A stretch of 64,000 nucleotides of DNA from Brucella rhizosphaerae. Lineage in GTDB: Bacteria > Pseudomonadota > Alphaproteobacteria > Rhizobiales > Rhizobiaceae. Below the pieces are notes generated by a model, which worked only from the letters and a program-made list of their open reading frames with translations, did no database searches and had not been told where the DNA came from. Shown piece after piece: positions 54,168-63,890 of this stretch. The stretch's first letter is position 1. The number at the start of each line of letters is the position of its first letter. A program made the translations under genes and the position numbers. The DNA is taken from positions 620,001 to 684,000 of the forward strand of contig NZ_NNRK01000034.1 in NCBI RefSeq assembly GCF_002252475.1. The letters are read 5' to 3'.

Positions 54168-55526
54168 ATGGATCAGATGCTGCACGAAAAGAGCATCGTT
54201 TCCAGACCATTTGATGTGACGCATCGCATGGTGATGATGATCGCCGTGCCGATGACGCTGGCTGCCGTCACCACACCTTTGCTGGGTCTTGTCGACATGG
54301 GCGTGGTCGGTCAGATGGGGCAGGCCGAACTGATTGGCGGACTGGCAATTGGTGCGCTGGTTTTTGATTTTTTGCTGACAATGTTCAGCTTCCTGCGTTC
54401 AGGCACCACTGGCCTTGTTGCGCAAGCCATCGGTGCAGAGGATAAGGCGGAAGAGCAGGCTATTTTCTGGCGCGCAATCATCATTGCGATTGTTGCCGGT
54501 TGCCTGATGATCTTAAGCCTGCCGCTTGTTCTCACTGTCGCGTCTGACTTTATTCACCCAACACCTGCGACACAGGCCGCGATGGTGAGCTATGTTTCCA
54601 TCCGCATGTTGTCGGCACCTGTTGCGCTGATCAATTATTCAGTGCTTGGTCTGTTGCTCGGTCGTGGACAGGGCGTACTTGGCTTAAGCCTTCAGGTGTT
54701 GATCAACGGCATCAATATTGTGCTTTGCATCTGGCTCGGTCTGGAACTTGGCTGGGGTGTCGAAGGTGTTGCCTGGGCGACGGTGACGGGCGAAACAGTA
54801 GCCGCTATTGTCGGGCTGTTCCTTGTCATGCGGCATTTTCATAAGCAAACAGGCCGCCACCCGGATATCAAGCACATTCTGCATAAGGCTGGCATTGTGC
54901 GGATGATCGCGCTCAATCGCGATATCATGATCCGCTCTATCCTGCTTTTGACGGCATTTGCTTTCTTCACGCGCGCAGGCTCGGAGCTTGGACCTGTGAC
55001 GCTCGCTGCGAACGCAGTGCTGATGAATTTCTTCCTCGTCTGCGGTTTCTTCCTTGATGGAATGGCTGCGGCTGTTGAGCAGATTGTCGGGCGCTCGGTT
55101 GGCGCGCGCCACAGCCCGGCTTTTGTGCGCGGCGCCAAGCTGACCTTCGTCTGGGGACTGGTCATGGCAAGCGTGATTGCACTCATCTTGCTGGTATTTG
55201 GTGATGCGATTATCGGCCTGCTGTCAAAGGCCGAAGATGTGCGCGATGAGGCGATCAGATATTTGCCATGGGCGGCACTAACAGGCCTGACTGGCCTCCT
55301 CGCGTTTCACATGGATGGCGTCTATATCGGCGCAACATGGTCGCGCGACATGCGCAACATGATGTTCTTCTCGCTGATATTCTTTATGGCAGTGCTTTAT
55401 GCAGCAAAGCCCGTGATGGGCAATCACGGGCTTTGGCTTGCAATCAATCTGTTCCTGTCTATCCGCGGCGTAACGCTTCTGGCGTTGTTGCCACGCAGAT
55501 ACAGATCAGAATTTCATCAGTCTTAA
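54168..55526 (+). CDS. MATE-family efflux transporter (DinF type)
   Basis: A 452-residue inner-membrane exporter with twelve predicted helices in two MATE halves. The N-terminal segment PMTLAAVTTPLLGLVDMGVVG is DinF/NorM-like. It should export drugs or oxidised metabolites with Na+ or H+. A GGGG site precedes ATG 54168. Its stop overlaps the convergent pyrD by 4 bases. It lies 128 bases after the RidA gene in the same direction, probably separate. Confidence 0.9.
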   Translation: MDQMLHEKSIVSRPFDVTHRMVMMIAVPMTLAAVTTPLLGLVDMGVVGQMGQAELIGGLAIGALVFDFLLTMFSFLRSGTTGLVAQAIGAEDKAEEQAIFWRAIIIAIVAGCLMILSLPLVLTVASDFIHPTPATQAAMVSYVSIRMLSAPVALINYSVLGLLLGRGQGVLGLSLQVLINGINIVLCIWLGLELGWGVEGVAWATVTGETVAAIVGLFLVMRHFHKQTGRHPDIKHILHKAGIVRMIALNRDIMIRSILLLTAFAFFTRAGSELGPVTLAANAVLMNFFLVCGFFLDGMAAAVEQIVGRSVGARHSPAFVRGAKLTFVWGLVMASVIALILLVFGDAIIGLLSKAEDVRDEAIRYLPWAALTGLTGLLAFHMDGVYIGATWSRDMRNMMFFSLIFFMAVLYAAKPVMGNHGLWLAINLFLSIRGVTLLALLPRRYRSEFHQS

Positions 55527-56617
55527 TCAGGCAGCTGGCGTGCGGCCCATTCCTTTGTGTCTCGGTCGCGCAACGCGGCAATATTGGCCACGCCTTCGGC
55601 CTTGACTGCTTCCGAAAGCCCACGCAGGATTTCTGATGCGAGGCCCGGACCGCGATAGATCATACCGGTATAAAGCTGCACAAGATCGGCACCGGCCTTA
55701 ATCTTGACGAGTGCGGTTTCTGCATTGTCGATGCCGCCCACGCCGATCAGCGGCATGTCCGCACCGACACGCTCACGCATACGCGCAAGAATGATGGTCG
55801 AACGCTCGAAAAGTGGCGCGCCGGACAGGCCACCGGTTTCTTCACGGTTCTCAGCGCTTTTCAGGCCAGCGCGCGAAAGCGTGGTGTTGGAAACGATGAT
55901 GCCATCGAGCTTCTGCTCTGTGGCTTCGGCTGCAATATCGTCCAGTTCTTCATTGCTGAGATCAGGCGCGATCTTGAGAAAAACCGGCCGCTTCAGCGTG
56001 CACATCTTGCCTTCTTCGTCACGCGCTGCAAGCACGCGTGAGAGAAGTTCGCGCAGTGCCTCACGGGATTGAAGATTGCGCAGGCCGGGTGTGTTGGGCG
56101 ACGAGATGTTGACGGTGAAATAGCGCGCAAGCTGATAGAACTTGCGGATACCAGCCACATAATCGCCGATACGATCCTCAGTATCCTTGTTGGCACCGAT
56201 ATTGACGCCGACGATGCCGCTCTTGCCTGCACGCTGCGACAGCCGCTTGAACGCGGCATCATGGCCTTCATTGTTGAAGCCAAGGCGGTTGATCACGGCT
56301 TTATCGTCTGGTAGCCGGAAAATGCGCGGGCGAGGATTGCCGCTCTGCGGGCGAGGGGTGATTGTGCCGACTTCCGTGAAACCGAAACCAATTTTCAAAA
56401 GCGCGTCCGGCACTTCGGCGTTCTTGTCATAGCCTGCGGCCATGCCCAATGGATTGGGAAACTTCAGTCCTGCAATCTTAACCGAGAGCGCAGGATCATT
56501 GGGGCAGCTGCATGTGACAATACCGGTTTTAAGACCGGCAATCGACAGACCATGCGCCTGCTCGGCATCGAGCGAGAACAATGCACGTCGCCCGATAAGT
56601 TCAAAAATCCCGCTCAT
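55523..56617 (-). CDS. pyrD: Dihydroorotate dehydrogenase (quinone), class 2
   Basis: A 364-residue FMN enzyme that oxidises dihydroorotate in pyrimidine synthesis and passes electrons to the quinone pool. The class 2 motif VNISSPNTPGLR with the catalytic serine is intact, and the N-terminal segment GRRALFSLDAEQAHGLS is the membrane-contact helix. It starts within the stop of the DUF952 gene (ATGA). It complements the pyrimidine catabolic genes at the window start but is not linked to them. Confidence 0.95.
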   Translation of the reverse strand: MSGIFELIGRRALFSLDAEQAHGLSIAGLKTGIVTCSCPNDPALSVKIAGLKFPNPLGMAAGYDKNAEVPDALLKIGFGFTEVGTITPRPQSGNPRPRIFRLPDDKAVINRLGFNNEGHDAAFKRLSQRAGKSGIVGVNIGANKDTEDRIGDYVAGIRKFYQLARYFTVNISSPNTPGLRNLQSREALRELLSRVLAARDEEGKMCTLKRPVFLKIAPDLSNEELDDIAAEATEQKLDGIIVSNTTLSRAGLKSAENREETGGLSGAPLFERSTIILARMRERVGADMPLIGVGGIDNAETALVKIKAGADLVQLYTGMIYRGPGLASEILRGLSEAVKAEGVANIAALRDRDTKEWAARQLPD

Positions 56618-56979
56618 TTATCCTCAAGCTCCGGAAAAATATGGAGACCATTTTTGTCGAGCGCTAGTGGCTCGACTTTCATGACTGCCGACATTGGCAG
56701 CGCTGCATAAAGATGCGGAAACAGCGCCCCGCCACGCGAGGCTTCATATTTCAGCGCATCGCCGAAACTGCTCGTAAGAGAATCCGCATCCACGCTTACA
56801 AGCAGCAGATCCGTTTGCCCGGCGAAGTGTTTGGCGGCCGTTTCGAGCACCTGTGTACTGGTGGAGAAATGGATATAGCCATCAGCAATATCAACCGGTG
56901 CTCCGGTAAAAATGCCAGCCTCTTCTGCCTGCGCCCAGAGATCGCGCGGGGCGATCTTGTAGATGGTCCTTTTGGTCAT
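56614..56979 (-). CDS. DUF952 domain protein
   Basis: A 121-residue protein with the DUF952 landmarks ADGYIHFSTSTQVLETAAKHF and ALFPHLYAALP near the C-terminal half. Members are small cytoplasmic proteins without a fixed role. Its stop overlaps the start of pyrD by 4 bases, which is a conserved pairing in this group as far as I recall. A TATA-poor upstream region holds a repeat copy at 57077. Confidence 0.87.
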   Translation of the reverse strand: MTKRTIYKIAPRDLWAQAEEAGIFTGAPVDIADGYIHFSTSTQVLETAAKHFAGQTDLLLVSVDADSLTSSFGDALKYEASRGGALFPHLYAALPMSAVMKVEPLALDKNGLHIFPELEDK

Positions 56980-57076
56980 GGCTGCTCTCTAGACCGAATT
57001 AATTAGAAAATCAAAGCATGACGTGTTCGTTTTTCTTGCATAGCTCCCATATGTTGGGTGGAAGCCTAAACTGCAT

Positions 57077-57113
57077 CCCGAAAAGTGTGAAATAGTTTTC
57101 GGATAAGATGCGC
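57077..57113. repeat. Dispersed palindromic repeat copy
   Basis: CCCGAAAAGTGTGAAATAGT then TTTCGGATAAGATGCGC, nearly identical to the copy at 11343. Confidence 0.6.
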
Positions 57114-57143
57114 TGAAAACGTGCCCTCAAAGGAGATCGAACC

Positions 57144-57599
57144 ATGTCTGGCAAAACCATGCCGCTATTTCGCACACTGGCAGCTGTTGCATTGCTTGGT
57201 ACAGGCTTTGTTGCAAGCAGTGCTTATGCTGAAGAAAATGGACGCTATCGCCTTGAGGGCACTGAAACCGGCTATGTGCGGCTTGATACGCGCACTGGTG
57301 CACTGTCGGTTTGTAATGAACAACAGGGGCAGCTTATCTGCAAGATGGCGACCGAGGATCGAGAAGCTTACGAAAATGATCTTTCCGATTTGCAGGATCG
57401 GGTGAAGAGGCTTGAAGATCAGGTTACAGCTCTCGAAGGTGGTGGCGCGTCTGTGACAGCGTCCAAGTTGCCAACAGATGCGGAATTTGAGCAGTCTCTT
57501 GGCTATATGGAACGTTTTATGCGTCGTTTCATGGATGTGACGAAAAGTTTCGACAGTGAAACCGACAAACCAGCCGAGGCTGCGCCACCCGCTCAATAG
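57144..57599 (+). CDS. Secreted protein with short coiled coil, function unknown
   Basis: A 151-residue protein with a signal peptide (FRTLAAVALLGTGFVASSAYA, cleavage before EENG), an N-terminal part with two cysteines (SVCNEQQGQLICKMA), and a coiled coil near residues 73-97 (YENDLSDLQDRVKRLEDQV) before a Pro/Ala-rich end. The pair of cysteines may form a disulfide in the periplasm. AAAGGAG precedes the ATG. I know it only as a conserved Rhizobiales hypothetical protein. Confidence 0.8.
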   Translation: MSGKTMPLFRTLAAVALLGTGFVASSAYAEENGRYRLEGTETGYVRLDTRTGALSVCNEQQGQLICKMATEDREAYENDLSDLQDRVKRLEDQVTALEGGGASVTASKLPTDAEFEQSLGYMERFMRRFMDVTKSFDSETDKPAEAAPPAQ

Positions 57600-57612
57600 A
57601 GTGGTTGCGGCT

Positions 57613-57651
57613 AATAGTGAAACGCTGCAACCGCGTCTCACTATTTGTTTT
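57613..57651 (+). terminator. Terminator-like hairpin, overlapping a second stem
   Basis: Arms AATAGTGA and TCACTATT (57613-57620, 57638-57645) precede TGTTTT. The stem GGTTGC/GCAACC (57603-57608, 57627-57632) overlaps it and cannot form at the same time. Confidence 0.5.
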
Positions 57652-57664
57652 ACGCATTTCCTGA

Positions 57665-57690
57665 CGCAAAATCGGGTCCCACTTTTGCGG
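57665..57690. repeat. Dispersed palindromic repeat copy (degenerate)
   Basis: CGCAAAATCGGGTCCCACTT then TTGCGG, a degenerate reverse-oriented member of the CCGAAAAGTG family. Confidence 0.5.
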
Positions 57691-57810
57691 GCAATGCTCT
57701 GACGAATTGATAATAGGGGAGGCCTTGCGCGCTTCCTATGAAAATGCTTGCCTTTTCCTGCCTGCTTCCTCCAACTATTAGGGTAGCAGCAGGGGGAGGA
57801 TCGTCCGGTA

Positions 57811-60800
57811 ATGCAGGGCTGGGGAATTATAGGCGCGGCCTTTTTATATCTGTTGATGCTGTTTGCTGTTGCAAGCATCGGCGACAGGCGGGCTGCGCGC
57901 TGGAGCAGTGCCCCACGTCCGTATATTTATGCGCTCAGCCTCGCAGTTTATTGTACCTCATGGACATTCTTCGGCTCAGTTGGCCTATCGGCGCAGCGCG
58001 GGCTTGAGTTCCTCGGCATTTATATAGGTCCTATCCTGGTCTTCACGCTCGGCAATCGCCTCTTGCGCCACATCGTACGGCTGGCGAAATCTGAACATAT
58101 TACCTCCATCGCTGACTTTCTGGCCGCCCGTTATGGCAAGAGCTTTGGCGTAGCCTCGCTTGCTACCTGTATCGCAGCCGTTGGTTCCATTCCCTATATT
58201 GCGCTGCAACTCAAAGCCGTTTCCGGCAGCGTCGGGCTGGTGATGGAGCATTATGGTTCGGCTTTTGATCCAGCGTCCTTTGTCTTTGGCGATATTTCGT
58301 TGCCGGTGGCGGCGGTTCTGGCTGTCTTCGCTATTTTGTTCGGCACACGCCATACGGATGCGACTGAACACCAGAACGGCCTTATTCTGGCGGTCGCACT
58401 TGAATCGGTAATCAAGCTTTCCGCATTTCTGGCGGTCGGCTTTGCCTGCACTTTCTTTGTTTTTGGTTCGCCGGGAGAATTGATCGAGAAAATTTCGCAA
58501 TCGCCAGCGGCCCTTGATGCCTTTCATTATGAGACATCCATTGGCACGTGGATTGTGCATACGACATTGAGCGCTGCAGCAATCATCATGTTGCCACGTC
58601 AGTTTCATGTGACGGTTGTCGAAAGCCGCAGTGAACAAGAATTGCGCACAGCCTCATGGCTGTTTCCGCTTTATCTGATCCTGATCAATATCTTCGTTTT
58701 TCCGATTGCACTCATCGGTGTGATGACGCTTGGCAACACAGTCAGCGGCGATCTTTATGTGCTGGCGCTACCGCTGTCTGCCGGTGCCCACTGGCTGGCG
58801 CTGATAGCTTTTCTGGGCGGGCTTTCGGCAGCCACAGCAATGGTCATTGTCGCCTGCGTGGCGCTGGCGATCATGATCTCCAATCACCTTGTGCTGCCAC
58901 TCATCATTCGCAGGCTTGCTGTTCGCCACCCGGCTGAACAACGTGATCTGACGATGATCATTCTCAATACGCGACGATTGACGATTGTCGGCATTCTTGC
59001 GCTGGCTTTCGTCTATTACCGCATGGCGTCCAATAATATTCACCTTGCATCCATCGGCCTTATCTCTTTCGCAGCCATTGCGCAGTTCATGCCCGCATTC
59101 ATCGGGGGGCTGTTCTGGAGAAACGCCAATGGTCGTGGTGCAATGCTCGGCTTGTCTGCAGGATTTCTGATCTGGGCCTACACGCTGCTTCTGCCAACCA
59201 TGGCTCCGGAAAATGCCGCGATTCTAAGTGAAGGATTTCTTGGTTTCACTGCGTTAAGGCCTGAAGCGCTGTTTGGCACCGACGCCCTGCCTCTGACCAA
59301 TGGCGTCATGTGGAGCCTCGCGGCCAATACGTTATTCTATATCCTTGGATCGCTTTCGCGTGCCTCGACACCGCTTGAACGCATTCAGGCGAGTATTTTC
59401 CTGCCGCGCTATTTCATCGGCACACCAACGCTAAAGCGTTTTCGCACAACCGTGACTGTCGCCGAACTTAAAGCGACCATGGCGCGTTATCTCGGAGCCG
59501 AACGAGTGGAGCGTGCTTTCCTGCGCTTTGAGGCACGAGAACAGCGCAGGCTCGATCCTGGTATGACGGTGGATACGCCGTTGATCCGTCATGCGGAACA
59601 ATTGCTGGGAACGGCAGTCGGCTCATCGTCGGCACGTCTCGTGCTGTCTTTGCTTCTCCAGCGCAATGATGCTTCCGCACGCGATGCACGGCAATTGCTT
59701 GACGATGCTTCTGCTGCCTTGCAGCAAAATCGTGACCTTCTGCAAATCGCGCTTGATCAGATGGATCAGGGCATAACCGTGCTCGACAAGGATCTGCGGC
59801 TGACATGCTGGAACCGTCAGTTCCGCACTCTTTTTGATCTGCCGGATGAGGTGATGCAGGTTGGTATTCCGGTATCTGAGATTGTAGAGCATCTGGCCAG
59901 CAGCGGTGATCTCGCTGTCAACGCGCAGAATTCGGTCATACGATCTCTTGCAACTCTCAGGCAGCCATGGCGCATGACGCTGAAATCGACCGGAACAGTC
60001 ATGGAGATAAACTCCAATCCGATGCCGGATGGCGGACTTGTCGCAACTTATACCGACATTACCACTGAAGTTGAGGCTGACATGATGCGCCAGAAGGCAG
60101 CTGAAGTGCTTGAGCAGCGTGTCGCGGATCGAACTGCCGAGCTTACGCATGTAAACCAGAAGCTTGCAAAGGCGCAAACAGCCGCCGAGGAAGCCAATCT
60201 CGGCAAGACACGGTTTCTGGCAGCTGCTGGTCACGACATTCTGCAACCGCTCAATGCAGCACGGCTTTACAGCACAGCACTGACAGAAAAGCTGGGCCGT
60301 GCGGAGACAAGCCAGCTCGCCCGTAACATCGACTCGTCACTGGAATCCGTTGAGGCGATCCTTGGGATGGTGCTCGACATATCGCGGCTTGATACAGGTG
60401 CACTCAAGCCGGAAGTCTCGGTCTTCCGTCTCGATAAACTTTTAAGCCAGATTGCGACTGACTTCACCCCGATGGCTCGTAAAAAAGGGCTCAAACTCCG
60501 CGTGGTGCCATCGAGCATCGCGGTAAAGACAGACCGCAACATGCTGCGGCGCCTCATCCAGAACCTGGTTTCAAACGCCATCAAATACAGCCGCAAGGGT
60601 GGTATTCTGTTTGGTGTTCGTCGACGTGGCAATTTCATTGAATTGCAAGTGCTTGATACCGGTATCGGTATCCCGCAACAAAAGCTGAAACTTGTTTTCC
60701 GTGAGTTTACGCGTCTTGATGAAGGTATGCGTGAAGCGGACGGTCTTGGCTTGGGTCTCTCTATCGTCGATCGTATTGCACGTGTTCTGTCGCTGCCCCT

Positions 60801-61326
60801 GACACTATCCTCAACGCCGGGAAAGGGCAGCGTTTTCACGCTGCGCATTCCGGTTAGTACAGCGCCTGCACCAATGGAAGAGGTTGCAAGCCGTAAGGGC
60901 CTGAAGCGCGCGTCAAGCCTCACTGGTCTTGATGTGCTTTGTATCGACAATGACGCCAACATTCTGGCCGGGATGGAAACACTGCTGATTGGTTGGGGTT
61001 GCAATGTAACCACCTTGCGCGGTGGTTCCGAGCTGAAGGTTTTCTGCCTCGAGCGCGAAGTCGCTCCCGATATTATCGTGGCCGATTATCATCTCGATAA
61101 TGAAAACGGGCTCGATATGATTGGTTTTGCGCGCGAAAGTTTCAAACAAGAAATTTCGGCTATTCTGCTGACCGCCGATCGCTCCAAAGAAGTTCGCAAG
61201 CGTGCGGATGATGAGAATGTCGTCGTCCTGCACAAGCCATTGCGTCCGGCAGCGCTGCGTTCACTGCTATCAAGCGCACTGCATCAGCGTCAAAGCGTTG
61301 CAAGAAATCCGACAGCTGCGGAATGA
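57811..61326 (+). CDS. Hybrid sensor kinase with N-terminal SLC5 transporter domain, CrbS-like
   Basis: A 1171-residue membrane kinase. Residues 1-510 form a sodium/solute symporter (SLC5) domain of about 13 helices (SIADFLAARYGKSFG). A linker/STAC region (about 540-640) and a PAS domain (about 645-760) follow, then the H-box AAGHDILQPLNAARLY (about 805), an ATPase domain with NLVSNAIKYS and LGLGLSIVDRIA, and a receiver with the phospho-Asp in IVADYHLD. Its closest known relative is CrbS of acetate and acyl-CoA synthetase control. The LuxR-type regulator at 61337 converges on it. A GGGGGAGGA site precedes the ATG. Confidence 0.88.
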   Translation: MQGWGIIGAAFLYLLMLFAVASIGDRRAARWSSAPRPYIYALSLAVYCTSWTFFGSVGLSAQRGLEFLGIYIGPILVFTLGNRLLRHIVRLAKSEHITSIADFLAARYGKSFGVASLATCIAAVGSIPYIALQLKAVSGSVGLVMEHYGSAFDPASFVFGDISLPVAAVLAVFAILFGTRHTDATEHQNGLILAVALESVIKLSAFLAVGFACTFFVFGSPGELIEKISQSPAALDAFHYETSIGTWIVHTTLSAAAIIMLPRQFHVTVVESRSEQELRTASWLFPLYLILINIFVFPIALIGVMTLGNTVSGDLYVLALPLSAGAHWLALIAFLGGLSAATAMVIVACVALAIMISNHLVLPLIIRRLAVRHPAEQRDLTMIILNTRRLTIVGILALAFVYYRMASNNIHLASIGLISFAAIAQFMPAFIGGLFWRNANGRGAMLGLSAGFLIWAYTLLLPTMAPENAAILSEGFLGFTALRPEALFGTDALPLTNGVMWSLAANTLFYILGSLSRASTPLERIQASIFLPRYFIGTPTLKRFRTTVTVAELKATMARYLGAERVERAFLRFEAREQRRLDPGMTVDTPLIRHAEQLLGTAVGSSSARLVLSLLLQRNDASARDARQLLDDASAALQQNRDLLQIALDQMDQGITVLDKDLRLTCWNRQFRTLFDLPDEVMQVGIPVSEIVEHLASSGDLAVNAQNSVIRSLATLRQPWRMTLKSTGTVMEINSNPMPDGGLVATYTDITTEVEADMMRQKAAEVLEQRVADRTAELTHVNQKLAKAQTAAEEANLGKTRFLAAAGHDILQPLNAARLYSTALTEKLGRAETSQLARNIDSSLESVEAILGMVLDISRLDTGALKPEVSVFRLDKLLSQIATDFTPMARKKGLKLRVVPSSIAVKTDRNMLRRLIQNLVSNAIKYSRKGGILFGVRRRGNFIELQVLDTGIGIPQQKLKLVFREFTRLDEGMREADGLGLGLSIVDRIARVLSLPLTLSSTPGKGSVFTLRIPVSTAPAPMEEVASRKGLKRASSLTGLDVLCIDNDANILAGMETLLIGWGCNVTTLRGGSELKVFCLEREVAPDIIVADYHLDNENGLDMIGFARESFKQEISAILLTADRSKEVRKRADDENVVVLHKPLRPAALRSLLSSALHQRQSVARNPTAAE

Positions 61327-61336
61327 TCTTGCAGGC

Positions 61337-61987
61337 TCAGCTGGCTTCCGAGGTAAGGGCGTCGTTGCCAATCCGTGATAGAAGAATGACCGCCTGCGTG
61401 CGACTGTCAACGCCGAGCTTTTGCAGAACAGCAGAGACATGTGCCTTGACCGTCGCCTCTGAAACATTCAGCTCATAGGCGATCTGTTTGTTGAGCAAAC
61501 CTTCGGCAAGCATGGTCAGAACACGCGTCTGCTGTGGCGTGAGAGTTCTGATCTTGTTGATGAGCGCTTCAATTTCAGGATCATGCGCTTGATCGAGATC
61601 TATATCGGACGGTGTCCAGATGTCGCCAGCGATGACTGCGTGTACTGCTTCACCGATCGTTTCCATGCTTGCGGATTTCGAAATGAAGCCAGATGCGCCC
61701 AGCTCGACCGCATGTCGGATCGTTGTCGTATCATCGGTGGCCGAGACAATAATGATTGGCAAGGCAGGCTGAAGCGCTTTCAGCGTGACCAGACCTGCAA
61801 GGCCGGTCCCCCCTGGCATGGTCAGATCAAGCAATAGCAAATCGATATCGTCACGTTCGACGACCAGCTTTTTTGCTGCATCGAAATCGCCGACTTCGAG
61901 GATTTCTGCTTCTTCGGGCAGGCTGGACAGAACCTGTCGCAGCGCGCCTCTGAAAAGCGGATGGTCGTCAGCGATGATAAATTGCAT
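61337..61987 (-). CDS. LuxR/NarL-type response regulator, CrbR-like
   Basis: A 216-residue regulator with a receiver domain (phospho-Asp in LLLLDLTMPGGTG near residue 54; Lys in FISKSAS) and a C-terminal LuxR helix-turn-helix (about 145-205: LTPQQTRVLTMLAEGLLNKQ and then VSEATVKAHVSAVL). ATG 61987 gives the normal length. It converges on the SLC5-kinase, 10 bases apart, so the two are a natural pair. By analogy with CrbR it would control acetate/acs use. Confidence 0.9.
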   Translation of the reverse strand: MQFIIADDHPLFRGALRQVLSSLPEEAEILEVGDFDAAKKLVVERDDIDLLLLDLTMPGGTGLAGLVTLKALQPALPIIIVSATDDTTTIRHAVELGASGFISKSASMETIGEAVHAVIAGDIWTPSDIDLDQAHDPEIEALINKIRTLTPQQTRVLTMLAEGLLNKQIAYELNVSEATVKAHVSAVLQKLGVDSRTQAVILLSRIGNDALTSEAS

Positions 61988-62213
61988 AAGCCTCGCACGC
62001 CATTCTGAAAGTCCTCCCCATGCGCTGCACTTTAAATGCAACTCTCTCGTTTTATGCCGATTTTCGTTCCGGGCAACCTAAAATAGCGTTGCTTAGCTGG
62101 ATTCATATGTCGCATTGCCGCCTTCTGGCCGCATTATGTGCTAATTTTAGTTATGAACGAGAGCCTTCCCAGCCAAGATGGGAGCTGCTCCAGCGGGAAC
62201 GAAAAGGCACTAT

Positions 62214-63164
62214 ATGACGCGCAATACGCTTTATCCGGAAATTCAGCCCTTCAAGGAAGAGATGCTGCAGGTTTCGACATTGCATCGCATCCATGTCGAG
62301 CAGTGCGGCAATCCTGATGGTAAACCTGTTGTCATGATTCATGGTGGCCCGGGCGGCGGCATCACGCCAGCCATGCGACGCCTGCATGATCCCGAGAAAT
62401 ATCGCATCATCCTTTTCGATCAGCGCGGCTGCGGACGCTCGACGCCACACGCAGAATTGCGCGAGAACACCACCTGGGATCTCGTGGCCGATATGGAGCA
62501 CATTCGTGCACATCTCGGCATCGATAAATGGCAGGTTTTCGGTGGTTCATGGGGTTCGACGCTGGGGCTTGCCTATGCTGAAACCCATCCCGAACGGGTG
62601 TCGGAAATCATTCTGCGCGGCATTTTCATGGTGCGCCGATTTGAAGTTGAATGGATGTATTCCAACGGGGCGAGCATTATTTTCCCCGATCACTTTGAGG
62701 CCTATCAGGAGCATATCCCTGAGGAAGAACGCGGTGATATGATCGCGGCCTATTACAAGCGCCTGACAGACCGTAATCCGCAGGTTCAGCTTGCAGCTGC
62801 TCGGCTGTGGGCGCGGTGGGAAGGCTCTGTGCTCTCGGTGCAGCCCGATCCCGCTCGCGTTGATGCCTTTGGCGAAGACCATCACGCCATCGCCTTTGCG
62901 CGTATCGAATGCCACTACTTCCAGAACCGTGGTTTTCTTGAAAGCGACGACCAGCTTCTGCGGAATGTCGAACGCATCCGGCAGATTCCGGGCGTCATTG
63001 TCCACGGCCGTTATGATATCTGCACGCCGTTTATTAACGCATGGCAGCTCAAGAAGATGTGGCCGGAAGCTGATCTTAAAATCGTTGAAGACAGCGGTCA
63101 TGCGGTGACAGAACCTGGAATTACCCATGAATTGATCGAAGCAACCAAGCGGTTTGCTGCTTAA
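62214..63164 (+). CDS. pip: Proline iminopeptidase
   Basis: A 316-residue alpha/beta hydrolase of family S33 that frees N-terminal proline. The oxyanion segment MIHGGPGGGITPAMRRLHD, the nucleophile GGSWGS and the C-terminal DSGHAVTEPG histidine are intact. ATG 62214 is preferred; it starts MTRNTLYPEIQPF, as in family members. It is monocistronic and divergent from the response regulator, with 226 bases between starts. Confidence 0.92.
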   Translation: MTRNTLYPEIQPFKEEMLQVSTLHRIHVEQCGNPDGKPVVMIHGGPGGGITPAMRRLHDPEKYRIILFDQRGCGRSTPHAELRENTTWDLVADMEHIRAHLGIDKWQVFGGSWGSTLGLAYAETHPERVSEIILRGIFMVRRFEVEWMYSNGASIIFPDHFEAYQEHIPEEERGDMIAAYYKRLTDRNPQVQLAAARLWARWEGSVLSVQPDPARVDAFGEDHHAIAFARIECHYFQNRGFLESDDQLLRNVERIRQIPGVIVHGRYDICTPFINAWQLKKMWPEADLKIVEDSGHAVTEPGITHELIEATKRFAA

Positions 63165-63413
63165 GCTTGTTTCCGGAGGCGCATTTTTTGCGTCTCCATC
63201 ACTTAAACATTAGCAAAATCAAAAAAAGGCACATCTAAACGGTGCATTTTGTGTGCTTCATCTTTTCTTTGTGTATTTTCGCCTACAAACTAGGGAGTGA
63301 ACATTTGTGATCCTCCCCGATCCCATCAGTTCATCGTAAAGATTTCATCTGGCGAACCTTATCGCAGCAAAGACGGCCCGGTTTGAGTTCGTGTTCGAGA
63401 GGGATACAGGCTA

Positions 63414-63836
63414 ATGTTGAAAGAGTTCAAGGAATTTGCTCTCAAGGGCAATATGGTCGATCTGGCCATCGGTGTTATCATCGGCGGGGCCTTCGGTACC
63501 CTCGTCAATTCCATCGTCAACGACATCATCATGCCGGTCATCGGTTTGCTGACGGGTGGTATAGATTTCTCCAATATGTATATCCAGCTTGCTGGCGATC
63601 CTAAAGGCACACTGGCTGCGGCCCGTGAAGCCGGTGCGACCATTGCTTACGGCAACTTCGTTACCCTGCTCATCAACTTCCTGATTATTGCCTGGGTTCT
63701 GTTCCTTGTCGTTAAAGGCATGAACAGGCTTAAGAAGAAGGAAGAAGCCAAGCCTGAAGCCGCTGCGGAACTGCCACGCGATGAAGTGCTGCTGGCCGAA
63801 ATCCGCGATCTTCTTGTCAAGCAGAGCAAAGCCTGA
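63414..63836 (+). CDS. mscL: Large-conductance mechanosensitive channel
   Basis: A 140-residue homopentameric channel that opens under osmotic downshock. The cytoplasmic N-terminal helix [20 protein letters not shown], the pore helix [20 protein letters not shown] with hydrophobic gate residues, and the second helix [19 protein letters not shown] are present. The Lys/Glu-rich C-terminal bundle ends the protein. It is monocistronic with its own terminator. Confidence 0.97.
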   Translation: MLKEFKEFALKGNMVDLAIGVIIGGAFGTLVNSIVNDIIMPVIGLLTGGIDFSNMYIQLAGDPKGTLAAAREAGATIAYGNFVTLLINFLIIAWVLFLVVKGMNRLKKKEEAKPEAAAELPRDEVLLAEIRDLLVKQSKA

Positions 63837-63860
63837 TTGTTTCGGGAATATTCGACAGAG

Positions 63861-63890
63861 AACGGGGCCTTTATGGCTCCGTTTTTTATT
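63861..63890 (+). terminator. Intrinsic terminator of mscL
   Basis: Arms ACGGGGCC and GGCTCCGT (one mismatch) surround TTTAT, followed by six T. Confidence 0.8.
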
